From assembly GCF_000512695.2 (NCBI RefSeq), contig NZ_AZRW02000021.1, positions 1 through 64,000 of the forward strand: a stretch of 64,000 nucleotides of DNA. The letters run 5' to 3'. A program made the position numbers and the translations under genes. Shown one piece after another: positions 8,307 through 17,130 of this stretch; position 1 is the stretch's first letter; every line of letters starts with the position of its first letter. The DNA is from Pseudomonas sp. QTF5 (lineage in GTDB: Bacteria > Pseudomonadota > Gammaproteobacteria > Pseudomonadales > Pseudomonadaceae). Below the pieces are notes generated by a model. It did not search any database, was not told where the DNA came from, and saw nothing but the letters and a program-made list of their open reading frames with translations.

Positions 8307-8413
8307 GAACAAAGCCCTTTTAACTCGGCTCACCGCCGATAAAAAGTGATGGAATTTAGCTTTTTCGTACAAATTGTGCAGGTTTTTCAGCTTTTTTTAT
8401 TGTCTTTACTTTC

Positions 8414-8446
8414 GGCTGAAAGCCTTTTAAACCGGGGCTTTCAGCC
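8414..8446 (+). repeat. 11-bp inverted repeat in the cold-shock gene leader region
   Basis: GGCTGAAAGCC and GGCTTTCAGCC form a perfect 11-bp stem with an 11-nt loop. No T-run follows on the plus strand. It could be the end of the preceding transcript or an RNA element upstream of the csp leader. Confidence 0.6.
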
Positions 8447-8596
8447 ACACGAAGCAACAAAGCAAACGCGACTGCAGGGCAAACAGCACACCCAGGGGGC
8501 TCCCAAAGCGAACATTTCGACTATGATAGTCCGGTGTGCCCAGTTGGCCTGAGCAGCACAGTACTACTGAAAATATATGTTTCTTGGAGATACACC

Positions 8597-8809
8597 ATGT
8601 CTAATCGCCAAACCGGCACCGTTAAATGGTTCAACGATGAAAAAGGCTTCGGCTTCATCACTCCTCAAGGTGGCGGTGACGACCTGTTCGTACACTTCAA
8701 AGCTATCGAAAGCGACGGTTTCAAAAGCCTGAAAGAAGGCCAGACCGTTTCCTTCGTGGCTGAGAAAGGCCAAAAGGGTATGCAAGCTGCACAAGTCCGC
8801 GCAGAGTAA
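8597..8809 (+). CDS. Cold-shock domain protein (CspA family)
   Basis: 70-aa single cold-shock domain, a five-stranded OB-fold RNA/DNA chaperone acting in the cytoplasm. The RNP1 motif KGFGFITP and RNP2 motif DLFVHF are both intact. The start is MSNRQTGTVK, preceded by TTGGAGATACACC with GGAG as SD. The long untranslated stretch upstream is usual for cold-inducible csp mRNAs, but a precise cold box was not identified. A bidirectional terminator follows. It could be CspA or a paralogue such as CspD-like proteins; the sequence alone does not decide. Confidence 0.95.
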   Translation: MSNRQTGTVKWFNDEKGFGFITPQGGGDDLFVHFKAIESDGFKSLKEGQTVSFVAEKGQKGMQAAQVRAE

Positions 8810-8823
8810 TTTTCTGCCGCACT

Positions 8824-8855
8824 AAAAAAACCCCGTCCATGTGACGGGGTTTTTT
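8824..8855. terminator. Bidirectional terminator
   Basis: AAAAAAACCCCGTC, loop CATGT, then GACGGGGTTTTTT. The A-run and T-run flank the stem, so it can end both the plus-strand csp transcript and the convergent minus-strand I78 gene. Confidence 0.92.
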
Positions 8856-8881
8856 ATGGGCGAAACAAAAGCCTGAAGCAA

Positions 8882-9199
8882 TCAGCCGCAGTTGACGCGA
8901 GTGACCACCAGGTTGTTGTCGGTGTTCAGGTTCAGGCGATCGGAGCGGTACTCCAGGGTCACCATGTCGTTAGGCTTGAGGAACCGGGCATTCTGCGCGC
9001 CTGCGCGGGTACGTGCCTGCTCGAGCAATTCGGGCGAAGCCTTTTTGCCAATGGTGAATTCGGCAGCCTTTGCTTCACAACGGCTGTGGCCAGTGTCGGT
9101 CGCCACAGGGTCCTTCGCCGAATCGGTGGACGTGCTGCTGCAACCGGCCAGCAGAGTGGCAACCAACAAAGTACCCAATGACGCGAGCTTCCAAGGCAT
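8882..9199 (-). CDS. I78-family peptidase inhibitor lipoprotein
   Basis: 105-aa lipoprotein: signal MPWKLASLGTLLVATLLAGC with the lipobox cysteine at residue 20. The C-terminal ~60 residues, from FTIGKKASPELLEQARTRAG to LNLNTDNNLVVTRVNCG, match the I78 inhibitor family (potato-inhibitor-like; conserved final Cys-Gly and an arginine before LN). It would sit in a membrane facing the periplasm, guarding against serine proteases; the target is unknown. The start was chosen because AAGGAGGCTTC lies directly before this ATG; an upstream in-frame start lies before that SD. Confidence 0.85.
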   Translation of the reverse strand: MPWKLASLGTLLVATLLAGCSSTSTDSAKDPVATDTGHSRCEAKAAEFTIGKKASPELLEQARTRAGAQNARFLKPNDMVTLEYRSDRLNLNTDNNLVVTRVNCG

Positions 9200-9363
9200 G
9201 AAGCCTCCTTTTTTCAATAGTTAAGCTGAGATCGTGCGACCGCCATTTTGGCGTTTGGTTTCAGGCAGGCACTGTCACCCTGCCCTAGATCCGGACCGCG
9301 ACGAGTGTGCCTGAGCATCGTCATGCCGTTCATCACTCAATCGTGACTGAATATGAACTGCGC

Positions 9364-9669
9364 TCAATAAACGTCGATGTAGTCAAAAGACGGCTTGGGC
9401 CAGTTCTGCTTGAGCGCATTGAAAATCTGCATGACCCAGACCTCATCGCTGGCCGCGACCCGCCCGACATAACCGGAACCCTTGGCCCAGGTTTCCAGGC
9501 GGAACAGCAACCCGTCGATATCAGTGCCGCCCACAATGCCCGACGAAATGTAGGCGATGCCGCCCTTGGTGACCCGCAGCTGAGTGTGTTCATCGTCGCT
9601 GGCAGAGGCCAGCAGCTGACGCACCGCTTCGAGGGTCAAGCCGTCAGGAGTGTTCAAATCGATCTGCAC
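9364..9669 (-). CDS. Conserved hypothetical protein, 101 aa
   Basis: 101-aa soluble protein with no signal peptide or membrane segment. It contains a hydrophobic mixed alpha/beta pattern (TQLRVTKGGIAYISSGIVGG; VWVMQIFNALKQNW) and ends in FDYIDVY. I do not recognise the family. It is divergent from the next small gene, with about 130 bp between starts. Codon use resembles that of the neighbours, which supports a real gene. Confidence 0.7.
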   Translation of the reverse strand: MQIDLNTPDGLTLEAVRQLLASASDDEHTQLRVTKGGIAYISSGIVGGTDIDGLLFRLETWAKGSGYVGRVAASDEVWVMQIFNALKQNWPKPSFDYIDVY

Positions 9670-9801
9670 AGCACGGTCCTTGAAAATTCGTCAAAGACCA
9701 AGTGTCGCATAGCCCTCCCCTCATGCCTAAGTCGGAGTGCCAAACATCCCGCAAAATGGTTAACTCGACACTCAGCCTTTTCCGACTTCACGAGCGCCAT
9801 C

Positions 9802-10008
9802 ATGACCACCGTAAGCATCGACGCCGACATCAAAGCCAAGTGGCCACAGGGCCATAGCTCTTACAGTCCGGGCAGCCCGGAAGAGTTGGCGATCATTGGT
9901 ATTGATTTACTGGTCAAGGAACTGGGGACGCAAGCCGCCCAGACATTCATCACACAAGTGTTCGAGAAGTACCCCGCGAACTATATGGGCGCAACAGAGA
10001 CCGAATGA
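9802..10008 (+). CDS. Small hypothetical protein, 68 aa
   Basis: Begins MTTVSIDADIKAKWPQGHSS and continues with an amphipathic helix (ELAIIGIDLLVKELGTQAAQ) and FEKYPANYMG. No signal peptide. The open frame extends upstream to 9307, but that part runs antisense to the 9364-9669 gene, so the ATG at 9802 is preferred. The function is not recognisable. It is convergent with the ribose operon and ends just before its terminator. Confidence 0.65.
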   Translation: MTTVSIDADIKAKWPQGHSSYSPGSPEELAIIGIDLLVKELGTQAAQTFITQVFEKYPANYMGATETE

Positions 10009-10016
10009 CGCGTAAA

Positions 10017-10043
10017 AACCCGCAGGCTGGCACCTGCGGGTAT
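10017..10043 (-). terminator. Terminator of the ribose operon
   Basis: On the minus strand ACCCGCAGG, a short loop, then CCTGCGGGTTTTTA. It lies a few bp past the nucleoside hydrolase stop codon and ends the rbs transcript. Confidence 0.85.
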
Positions 10044-10048
10044 ACAGC

Positions 10049-11077
10049 TTACTTCAGGCGAGCCAGACGCTGGGTCAGCAGGTCGAAGAAGCCCTGAGCG
10101 TCGCCATTTTCAACCCAGAAGGCATTTTTCGGCGCTTTCAGGCCGTCATACCAGTCGACAATGGTCTGGCCGAAGGTCGGCCCTTCGCGGCTATCAACCA
10201 CAACATTGACGGAACGCCCGGTGAACAGCTCTGGCTTGAGCAAGTAAGCGATGACTGTGGCGTCATGCACCGGACCACCCGGAATGCCGTAATGCTCCAT
10301 GTCGCCTTTGACGTACTCGTTGAGAATATCGCCCACCAGTTTGCTGGCATTGTTGTTCAGGGCGGCGATCTGCTTCAGGCGCGCTTCACTGGTCAGGATC
10401 TTGTGGGTCACGTCCAGCGGCAGGTAAGTCAGCTTGACGCCACTTTTCAGCACCACTTCCGCAGCCTGAGGATCGGCGAACAGGTTGAACTCGGCCACCG
10501 GGGTGATGTTGCCGCCGTTGAAGTGCGCACCGCCCATGATCACCACTTCCTTGATGCCCTGAACGATTTCAGGCTCCTGGATCAGCGCCAGGGCCAGGTT
10601 GGTTTGTGGACCGAGCATGGCGATGGTGATGCTGTGGGGTTTGGCGGCCTTCAGGGTATCGATCAGATAGTTGACCGCATTGCCTTCGGCCAGGCCTTTC
10701 TTCGGCTCGTGCACGGTGACACCCGACAGACCTTCCTTGCCGTGGATGTTCTCGGCATAGATCGGCGTGCGCATCATCGGTTTCGGTGCGCCCGCATAAA
10801 CAGGCACCTCCTCGCGCCCTGCCCACTCACGGGCCAGACGGGCATTACGCGAGGTCTTGTCCAGACGCACATTGCCCGCAACGGTGGTCAGCGCACGAAT
10901 ATTCAGCTCTTCCGGCGATGCCAGGGCAAACAGCAAGGCGACCACGTCATCGGCACCCGGATCGGTGTCGATGATCAAGTCGATCTTTTCCGCCGCTTGG
11001 GCGCTTGTTGCGGTAATCAGGGACAAAAGCAGCAGACTCCGGAGCAGGTGGTGCAGTTTCTGAGCATAGCGGTGCAT
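10049..11077 (-). CDS. Exported nucleoside hydrolase (IunH family)
   Basis: 342 aa. Hydrolyses the N-glycosidic bond of ribonucleosides, giving base plus ribose. The family hallmark DTDPGADD (37-44), which chelates the catalytic calcium, is intact, and EFNLFADPQAAE and PGGPVHDATVIAYLL with the second metal-site Asp are present. Residues 1-29 form a Sec signal peptide (LLLLSLITATSAQA), unlike the cytoplasmic E. coli enzymes, so activity in the periplasm is expected. AAGGAGTGCGCT precedes the ATG. As last gene of the rbs cluster it could feed ribose to RbsB. Confidence 0.92.
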   Translation of the reverse strand: MHRYAQKLHHLLRSLLLLSLITATSAQAAEKIDLIIDTDPGADDVVALLFALASPEELNIRALTTVAGNVRLDKTSRNARLAREWAGREEVPVYAGAPKPMMRTPIYAENIHGKEGLSGVTVHEPKKGLAEGNAVNYLIDTLKAAKPHSITIAMLGPQTNLALALIQEPEIVQGIKEVVIMGGAHFNGGNITPVAEFNLFADPQAAEVVLKSGVKLTYLPLDVTHKILTSEARLKQIAALNNNASKLVGDILNEYVKGDMEHYGIPGGPVHDATVIAYLLKPELFTGRSVNVVVDSREGPTFGQTIVDWYDGLKAPKNAFWVENGDAQGFFDLLTQRLARLK

Positions 11078-11110
11078 AGCGCACTCCTTGTGCGTGGGAA
11101 GAACGGAAAG

Positions 11111-11515
11111 TTAAAACGTTACTCCAGCCACCAGCACGATGTTGCAGTACGGCTGACATTCGCCTGTACGAATAATCGCCCGTGCTTGTCGGCTGAGTAC
11201 TTTGAATTGGTCATGACTGAGCAGTTCACGCCGGCCCAGCGCACCTTCGGCATTCAGTTCATCCAGCGTGCTCAAGGCCGACGGTTTTTTGTCCAGAATC
11301 TCATGGGCCAGCACATGGCTTTCGACCTGCATTTCGCTGAGCACAACCTTCAAGGTACTGACGAAATCCGGAATCCCGTGGGTCAAGGCCAGGTCGATCA
11401 ATTCGACGCCAGGCGGAACCGGCAGGCCGGCATCGCCGATCACGACCGTGTCGCCATGACCAAGAGAGGCGATCAGCCGCGACAGTGCGACGTTGAGCAA
11501 AGGAGTCTTTTTCAT
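11111..11515 (-). CDS. rbsD: D-ribose pyranase
   Basis: 134-aa RbsD/FucU-family enzyme that interconverts beta-pyranose and furanose forms of D-ribose, supplying the form that RbsK uses. The start MKKTPLLNVALSRLIASLGHGDTVVIGDAGLPVP contains the active-site histidine (H20) and the conserved Asp of GDAGLP. The C terminus reads ECQPYCNIVLVAGVTF. It overlaps rbsK by 4 bp (ATGA), so the two are translationally coupled. Length matches the family (131-139 aa). Confidence 0.96.
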   Translation of the reverse strand: MKKTPLLNVALSRLIASLGHGDTVVIGDAGLPVPPGVELIDLALTHGIPDFVSTLKVVLSEMQVESHVLAHEILDKKPSALSTLDELNAEGALGRRELLSHDQFKVLSRQARAIIRTGECQPYCNIVLVAGVTF

Positions 11516-12429
11516 GGTGCTTTAAAGGCCTGTACGTCGGACAAGGTGGGAATCGAAGGTTGCGCGCCAGCCCGGGTGACCGACAGCGCTGCGGCGACCT
11601 GGCCGAAGCGGATCGCCTCGACCTCGCTTTTGCCGGCCGCCAAGGCTGCTGCGAAACCACCGACGAACGTGTCGCCGGCTGCGGTGGTGTCGACCGCCTT
11701 CACCTTCGGAGCAGGGAAATGCTCAAAGCGTTTGCCATCGGCGAACAGTGATCCTTGGGAACCCAGGGTGATGATCACTTTGCCGGCGCCCATGGCGATC
11801 AAGCGGATCGCGGCGGTTTCGGCGGTGCTCAGGGAGTCCACTGGCAAACCGCTCAAGGCCGAGGCTTCGCTTTCGTTAGGGATCAGGTAATCGATGGACG
11901 CATACCAATCCGCAGGCAGCGGGCGACTGGCCGGCGCCGGATTGAGAATCACGGTTTTACCCAGCTCACGACCGCGTTTCAGAGCATGGCCGACCGTGGC
12001 ATCCGGCACTTCCAGCTGACAGATAATGACATCCGCCGCTTGTAACACCGCGTCGAAACGGTCGATCACTTCGGGCGTCAGCGCACCGTTGGCACCGGCA
12101 ACAATCACGATCGCGTTCTGACTATTGTCATCGACCACGATCAACGCCACGCCACTGGAATCTTCGACCGTGCTGACCGCCTGGCAATCGATCTGCTCGG
12201 CCAACAACGCCCCCCGCAACGCTTCGCCATAGGCGTCGCTGCCGACACAACCGACCATCGACACCTGCGCCCCCAGCCGCGCCGCGGCCACGGCCTGGTT
12301 CGCGCCCTTGCCGCCGGAAACCGTGGTAAACGATTGGCCGATCAGCGTTTCACCACCACGGGGCAGCCGTGGCGCCCGGGTTACCAGGTCCATGTTCAGG
12401 CTGCCTATTACCACTACTTTTGCTGGCAT
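11512..12429 (-). CDS. rbsK: Ribokinase
   Basis: 305-aa PfkB-family sugar kinase that phosphorylates D-ribose to ribose 5-phosphate. The N-terminal motif GGKGANQAVAAARLGAQV and the C-terminal DTTAAGDTFVGGFAAAL, containing the catalytic aspartate of the anion-hole motif, are present. The NPNE-like sequence LIPNESEA and the GSNMDL-type start GSLNMDLVTRAP support ribokinase rather than fructokinase. Length is typical (~305 aa). It lies between rbsR and rbsD. Confidence 0.96.
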   Translation of the reverse strand: MPAKVVVIGSLNMDLVTRAPRLPRGGETLIGQSFTTVSGGKGANQAVAAARLGAQVSMVGCVGSDAYGEALRGALLAEQIDCQAVSTVEDSSGVALIVVDDNSQNAIVIVAGANGALTPEVIDRFDAVLQAADVIICQLEVPDATVGHALKRGRELGKTVILNPAPASRPLPADWYASIDYLIPNESEASALSGLPVDSLSTAETAAIRLIAMGAGKVIITLGSQGSLFADGKRFEHFPAPKVKAVDTTAAGDTFVGGFAAALAAGKSEVEAIRFGQVAAALSVTRAGAQPSIPTLSDVQAFKAP

Positions 12430-12484
12430 ACATCACTCATCAATTCGGTTTCAGCGGTGCTTTTGGTTTGACGATTGTCTGTTT

Positions 12485-13504
12485 TCAACGGAAGTGGGCA
12501 AACACACCAGCCAGTGGCGCAGTCGATTCGCGCAGGATAATACTGGGCGTCACGATGCGTTGATCGGTCGCCAGATCCGGTGTGGCAATCCTGCGCAGCA
12601 GCACTTCGGCCGCCATCTCGCCAAGCTGCAGGATCGACTGGCCCACGGTGGTCAGCGCCGGATAGACGTAACGGCTCATCTGAATGTCGTCGAAGCCGAT
12701 CACCGACAACTCGGTGGGCACACGAATATTGCGCTCGGCAGCGGCGCGCAACACACCGATGCCAATCATGTCGTTGCCGGCGAAGATCGCGCTGGGTGGA
12801 TTGTTTTCGAGCAGGATCGCAGCGGCGTTGTAACCGCCGGTGCTGGTGAAGTCGCTTTCCAGCATGCGCTCGCACGGCACTTCGATGCCCGCCTCCTTCA
12901 AGGCGCGGCAATAACCGGCCAGACGCATCTGCGCCACGCTGGTACTCGCCGGCCCACCAATCGTGGCGATGTCCCGATGCCCCAGATCCAACAGGTGTCG
13001 GGTCGCCAGATAGGCACCGTATTCGTGATCGATGCGCACCAGATCCGCATCGACGCCTTCGAGCCCTCGGTCGACGATCACCATTGGCGTACGCACACCC
13101 GCCAGACCTTCGGCCAGCCCGCTGTCACCACCAGCCGAGGCAACGATCAAGCCGTCAATGCGCTTTTCCAGCAACACGCGAAGGTAGCTGCGCTGCTTGT
13201 CCGGGTTGTCGTCGGAGTTGCAGAGGATGACGCAATAGCCGTTGCGCTCGCAGTAATCCTCGATGCCACGGGCCAACTCGGCGAAGTACGGGTTGAGGCT
13301 GTTAGGCACCAGCAGGCCGATGGTCGCGGTGGTTTTCGCTTTCAACGACCGAGCCACGGCACTGGGCACGTAGTCGAGGCTTTTGATCGCAGCCTCGACC
13401 TTGATCCGCACTTCGTCACTGACCGGCCGCGTCTTGTTCACCACGTGGGAAACCGTGGTGTAGGAAATACCCGCGAGTGCCGCTACATCCTTGATTGTTG
13501 CCAT
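12485..13504 (-). CDS. rbsR: Ribose operon repressor, LacI family
   Basis: 339 aa. The N-terminal LacI helix-turn-helix ATIKDVAALAGISYTTVSHV (2-21) is followed by the hinge helix PSAVARSLKAKTTATIGLLV and a periplasmic-binding-protein-like effector domain that would bind ribose. The gene lies inside the operon between rbsC and rbsK, 3 bp after rbsC, and is thus probably autoregulated. A perfect 14-bp palindrome upstream of rbsB (17131-17144) is the likely operator. Confidence 0.93.
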   Translation of the reverse strand: MATIKDVAALAGISYTTVSHVVNKTRPVSDEVRIKVEAAIKSLDYVPSAVARSLKAKTTATIGLLVPNSLNPYFAELARGIEDYCERNGYCVILCNSDDNPDKQRSYLRVLLEKRIDGLIVASAGGDSGLAEGLAGVRTPMVIVDRGLEGVDADLVRIDHEYGAYLATRHLLDLGHRDIATIGGPASTSVAQMRLAGYCRALKEAGIEVPCERMLESDFTSTGGYNAAAILLENNPPSAIFAGNDMIGIGVLRAAAERNIRVPTELSVIGFDDIQMSRYVYPALTTVGQSILQLGEMAAEVLLRRIATPDLATDQRIVTPSIILRESTAPLAGVFAHFR

Positions 13505-13507
13505 GAC

Positions 13508-14485
13508 TCAGGTCCGCCGGCTTGCGCGCTGACTGCGATAAGTATCAAGCACCACCGCCACCACGATCACCGCACCGGTGATGATGCGTTTGGTGGGTTC
13601 GGTCGCACCGATCTGCGCCAGACCTGCCGCCAGTACCGAGATGATCAGGACGCCGAAGAACGTGCTGATGACCGAACCGCGCCCGCCCATCAGGCTGGTG
13701 CCGCCGATCACGACCGCAGCGATAACTTGCAACTCCAGACCGGAGCCCGCATTCGGGTCCGCCGCTTCCAGGCGAGAAATTTGAAACAACGCAGCGATAC
13801 CGGCCAACAACCCCATCAGACTGAACACCAGAATCTTGTAGGGTTTGGGATTGATCCCCGCCAGACGCACCGCCTCTTCGTTGGTGCCGATGCCGATCAG
13901 GTAACGACCGAACACCGTACGCGTCAGCACGGCCTGGGCGATGAAGATAATCAGCAAGGCGATGATGAATGACGGCGAGATGCCGAACGCGATGGGGTTG
14001 GACAGCCAGGCGAAGGCATCACCGATGTAGGCGGTGCGCGAACCGGTCATCTGGTACGCCAGGCCCCGCGCCATTTCCAGCACGCCGAGGGACACGATGA
14101 ACGACGGAATCCGCCACGCCACGGTGATCGAACCGGTGATAGTCCCGGCCAATGCCGCTACCGCCATGCCGAGCAAGGCCGCAGGCAAGACGCTCCAGCC
14201 CCAACCGAGAATCGCCACGCTGACCGCCGAGGCCGCGAGCGCCAGCACCGATCCCACCGACAAATCGATACCGCCGATGATCAATACGAAGGTCATGCCG
14301 ACCGCCAGCACCATCAAATCGGGAATCTGGTTGGCCAGAGTGCTGAAGGTGTCGTAAGACAGGAAATGGCTGCTCAGCATCGAGAACAGCGCGACCATCG
14401 CCAGCAAGGCACTGGCCAGGCCCAGATAAGTGCCGAGGCCGTAAAAATTGCCACTACGTTTGCCGGCCAAAGATGCAGTATTCAT
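13508..14485 (-). CDS. rbsC: Ribose ABC transporter permease
   Basis: 325-aa inner-membrane permease of the ribose/xylose/galactoside (CUT2) ABC family, probably with about 8-10 membrane segments. The conserved cytoplasmic signature after the loop GGTSLMGGRGSVISTFFGVL and the segment FVLIIGGIDLSVGSVLALAA are typical. It overlaps rbsA by 4 bp and is followed by rbsR after 3 bp. Two copies are expected to pair with RbsA and receive ribose from RbsB. Confidence 0.95.
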   Translation of the reverse strand: MNTASLAGKRSGNFYGLGTYLGLASALLAMVALFSMLSSHFLSYDTFSTLANQIPDLMVLAVGMTFVLIIGGIDLSVGSVLALAASAVSVAILGWGWSVLPAALLGMAVAALAGTITGSITVAWRIPSFIVSLGVLEMARGLAYQMTGSRTAYIGDAFAWLSNPIAFGISPSFIIALLIIFIAQAVLTRTVFGRYLIGIGTNEEAVRLAGINPKPYKILVFSLMGLLAGIAALFQISRLEAADPNAGSGLELQVIAAVVIGGTSLMGGRGSVISTFFGVLIISVLAAGLAQIGATEPTKRIITGAVIVVAVVLDTYRSQRASRRT

Positions 14486-16035
14486 GGAAGATCCCTAGGC
14501 GCTGCTTCGTTGAGCAACGCATCACGTTTTTGGTAGCCGGCGAAAGCGGCGGCAAGCAAATCATCCTGGGTCCAGCTGTCACGCTCGAAAGTGTCGATCA
14601 GACGCCCTGCCGACAGCACACCGATGCGATCGCAGATCAGCATCAGTTCGCGCAAGTCGCTGGACACCACTACCAGCGCTTTGCCCTGACGGGTCAACTC
14701 ACCGAGTAATGCGTAGATATCGAACTTGGCGCCGACGTCGATGCCACGGGTCGGCTCGTCGAACAGCATCACCGAGCAGTCGCGCTCGAGCCAGCGGCCG
14801 ATCACGACTTTCTGCTGATTGCCGCCGGACAGCTCCGAGACCAATTGCGCCGGGCTGGAACTGCGAATGCGCATGGCGTTGATCTGACGCTGGGCCAGAG
14901 ACATCTCGTCACTGTTATTGACGAAGCCACCGCTGGAAATCACCGGCATATTGCCCAAGGCAATGTTGGCGCTGATCGATTGCGTCAGCAGCAGGCCTTC
15001 GCCCTTGCGATCTTCAGTGATCAGGGCGATGCCGTGACCGACCGCGTCGGCCGGCGAACGAATACTCACCACCTGAGCCGACTCCCCCAGCGCGACGGTG
15101 CCGCTGTCGGCTGTATCGGCGCCGAAGATCAGGCGCAGCAACTCGGTGCGCCCTGCCCCGATCAAACCGGAAATTCCGAAAATTTCACCGGCGCGCACCT
15201 GGAAGGACACATCGCGAACCTTATCGGAACGGGTCAGTCCTTTGACCGTCAAGGCCGGCGCGCCGATCTTGCGCGGCCCCATGTCGATGTGCTCGCCCAA
15301 TTCACGGCCGACCATCAGGGTGACCAGTTGCTCGCTGTTGTAATTGGCCATCGGCTCGACACAGACCAGGTTGCCGTCGCGCAATACAGCAATGCGCTGG
15401 GCCACCCGCGCCAGTTCTTCGAGGCGGTGGGAAATGTAGATGATCGACACGCCGCGAGCCTGCAGGCGAGTGATCTGCTCGAACAGCATTTCGACTTCAC
15501 GGGCCGTGAGCATTGCTGTCGGTTCATCGAGGATCAGCACATGGCAATCGCCGATCAGGTTGCGGGCGATCTCGACCATTTGCTGATGGCCGATACCCAA
15601 TTCACCGACCAAGGTATCCGGGTCGATGGCATCGAGGCCGACCTGGGCCATAGCCTCGATCGCCGCCTTGCGCAGTTGCTTGCGGCTGATCCAGCCACCG
15701 TGGCTGGGCAGGTTGTCGAGAAACAGGTTTTCCGCCACCGACAACGTCGGCAACAGATTGAGCTCTTGCATGACCATGCGGATGCCCAGCTCTTCGGCCT
15801 GGCTCCGGCTGCCGGGACGGTAATCCTGCCCCTGGAATTGCATCTGACCGGTGGTCGGTGTGACCAGCCCACCAATGATCTTCGATAAGGTGCTTTTGCC
15901 GGCGCCATTCTCGCCGGTCAACGCCAGCACTTCGCCGCGCATCAGCGTCAGGTCGATGCCGGTGAGGACAGGTTGGGCGTAGGTCTTACCGATACCGCTG
16001 ACCGAGAGGACAGCGTCCGGGGTGCAAACTGACAT
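14482..16035 (-). CDS. rbsA: Ribose ABC transporter ATP-binding protein
   Basis: 517-aa fused double ATPase of the CUT2 family. The first domain has Walker A GENGAGKST and Walker B VLILDEPTA. The second has the degenerate P-loop GLIGAGRTE, the signature LSGGNQQKVVIGRWL and MLFDEPTRGID. The asymmetry, with a C-terminal domain lacking a standard Walker A lysine, is normal for RbsA/MglA/XylG. It lies 56 bp downstream of rbsB and overlaps rbsC by 4 bp. Confidence 0.96.
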   Translation of the reverse strand: MSVCTPDAVLSVSGIGKTYAQPVLTGIDLTLMRGEVLALTGENGAGKSTLSKIIGGLVTPTTGQMQFQGQDYRPGSRSQAEELGIRMVMQELNLLPTLSVAENLFLDNLPSHGGWISRKQLRKAAIEAMAQVGLDAIDPDTLVGELGIGHQQMVEIARNLIGDCHVLILDEPTAMLTAREVEMLFEQITRLQARGVSIIYISHRLEELARVAQRIAVLRDGNLVCVEPMANYNSEQLVTLMVGRELGEHIDMGPRKIGAPALTVKGLTRSDKVRDVSFQVRAGEIFGISGLIGAGRTELLRLIFGADTADSGTVALGESAQVVSIRSPADAVGHGIALITEDRKGEGLLLTQSISANIALGNMPVISSGGFVNNSDEMSLAQRQINAMRIRSSSPAQLVSELSGGNQQKVVIGRWLERDCSVMLFDEPTRGIDVGAKFDIYALLGELTRQGKALVVVSSDLRELMLICDRIGVLSAGRLIDTFERDSWTQDDLLAAAFAGYQKRDALLNEAAPRDLP

Positions 16036-16091
16036 AAAAACTCTCCATGTGCTCGCCCCAGGAGGCGAGCACTGTTGTGTCGCCAGAAAGA

Positions 16092-17045
16092 CTACTGGGT
16101 AACCAGCTCTACCGGAGTTTCGATGACGCCGTTGACGCCGCTATCGACTTTCTCGCCTTTGATGATGTTCAGCGCGGTCTCGATGCCGAACACCGCTTGC
16201 CGGGCAGCAAACTGGTCAGCGGTGGCCAGGACGCGGCCATCCTTGAGCATTGGCTTGATGGCGTTGATGTTGTCATATCCGACCACTTGCACCTTGCCGG
16301 CCTTGCCCGCTGCGCGCACGGCAGATACTGCGCCGACGGCCATGCTGTCGTTGCCGGCCAGCAAGGCCTTGATGTTCGGGTATTCGCTGAGCATCGACGA
16401 GGCCACCTTACCGCCCTTGTCGATTTCCCAATCGCCGGACTGCAGGGACACGACCTTGATCTGCGCCGCTTCCATCGCATCCTTGAAGCCCGCCGTGCGC
16501 TGCTGGGCATTGGTGGTGGTGGAAACGCCTTCAATGATGCCGACTTCGTCACCAGCCTTCAGCTGTTTGGCCAGGTACTCACCCACCAGACGCGCGCCTT
16601 TGCGGTTATCCGGGCCTACGAACGGAACCGTGATGTTTTTGCTTTTGACGACGGCCGGATCGAGTTGGTTGTCGATGTTAATCACGGTAATACCGGCATC
16701 GACCGCTTTCTTGATGACCGGAACCATGGCCTTGGAGTCAGCTGGCGCGATGACCAGCGCATTGACCTTGGCCAGAATCATCTGCTCGACGATACGCGTC
16801 TGGCCGGCCGTGTCCGTTTCGTCCTTGATGCCGTTGGAGATCAGCTCGAAATCGCCGGAATGGTCTTTCTGGTAGGCCTTGGCGCCATCTTCCATAGTGA
16901 GGAAGAATTCGTTGGCCAAGGATTTCATGACCAGGGCGACTTTAGGTTTTTCAGTGTCGGCGAAAGCCGAAGAGAGGGGCAAAGCGGCGGATGCGGCAGC
17001 CAGCATAGCGACAGCGAGAAGACGTCCAGCGAATGGCAGCTTCAT
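16092..17045 (-). CDS. rbsB: Ribose-binding periplasmic protein
   Basis: 317-aa solute-binding protein of the transporter, first gene of the operon. The signal peptide MKLPFAGRLLAVAMLAAASA ends at AFA before D30. The mature part has the two-lobed Peripla_BP_4 fold with KVALVMKSLANEFFLTMEDG near the N terminus and VQVVGYDNINAIKPMLKDGR near the C terminus, where the Asp usually contacts ribose. A gap of 56 bp to rbsA is common and lets RbsB be made in excess. It is preceded by the operator palindrome. Confidence 0.95.
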   Translation of the reverse strand: MKLPFAGRLLAVAMLAAASAALPLSSAFADTEKPKVALVMKSLANEFFLTMEDGAKAYQKDHSGDFELISNGIKDETDTAGQTRIVEQMILAKVNALVIAPADSKAMVPVIKKAVDAGITVINIDNQLDPAVVKSKNITVPFVGPDNRKGARLVGEYLAKQLKAGDEVGIIEGVSTTTNAQQRTAGFKDAMEAAQIKVVSLQSGDWEIDKGGKVASSMLSEYPNIKALLAGNDSMAVGAVSAVRAAGKAGKVQVVGYDNINAIKPMLKDGRVLATADQFAARQAVFGIETALNIIKGEKVDSGVNGVIETPVELVTQ

Positions 17046-17130
17046 GGATTCACTCCGATCTTATGATTATTTTGAGCAACGCTTTGCGCTGGACTCTGAC
17101 CTTCACGGGATCAAGCCGTCAAGGAGGCCG

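Noticed and set aside
9307..9801. 165-residue upstream extension of the small gene at 9802
   Set aside because: It is antisense to the 9364-9669 gene, and the ATG at 9802 gives a sensible short protein.
12308..13972. 554-aa open frame antisense to rbsK, rbsR and rbsC
   Set aside because: It spans three real genes on the other strand, rich in His/Arg/Gln as expected for a shadow frame.
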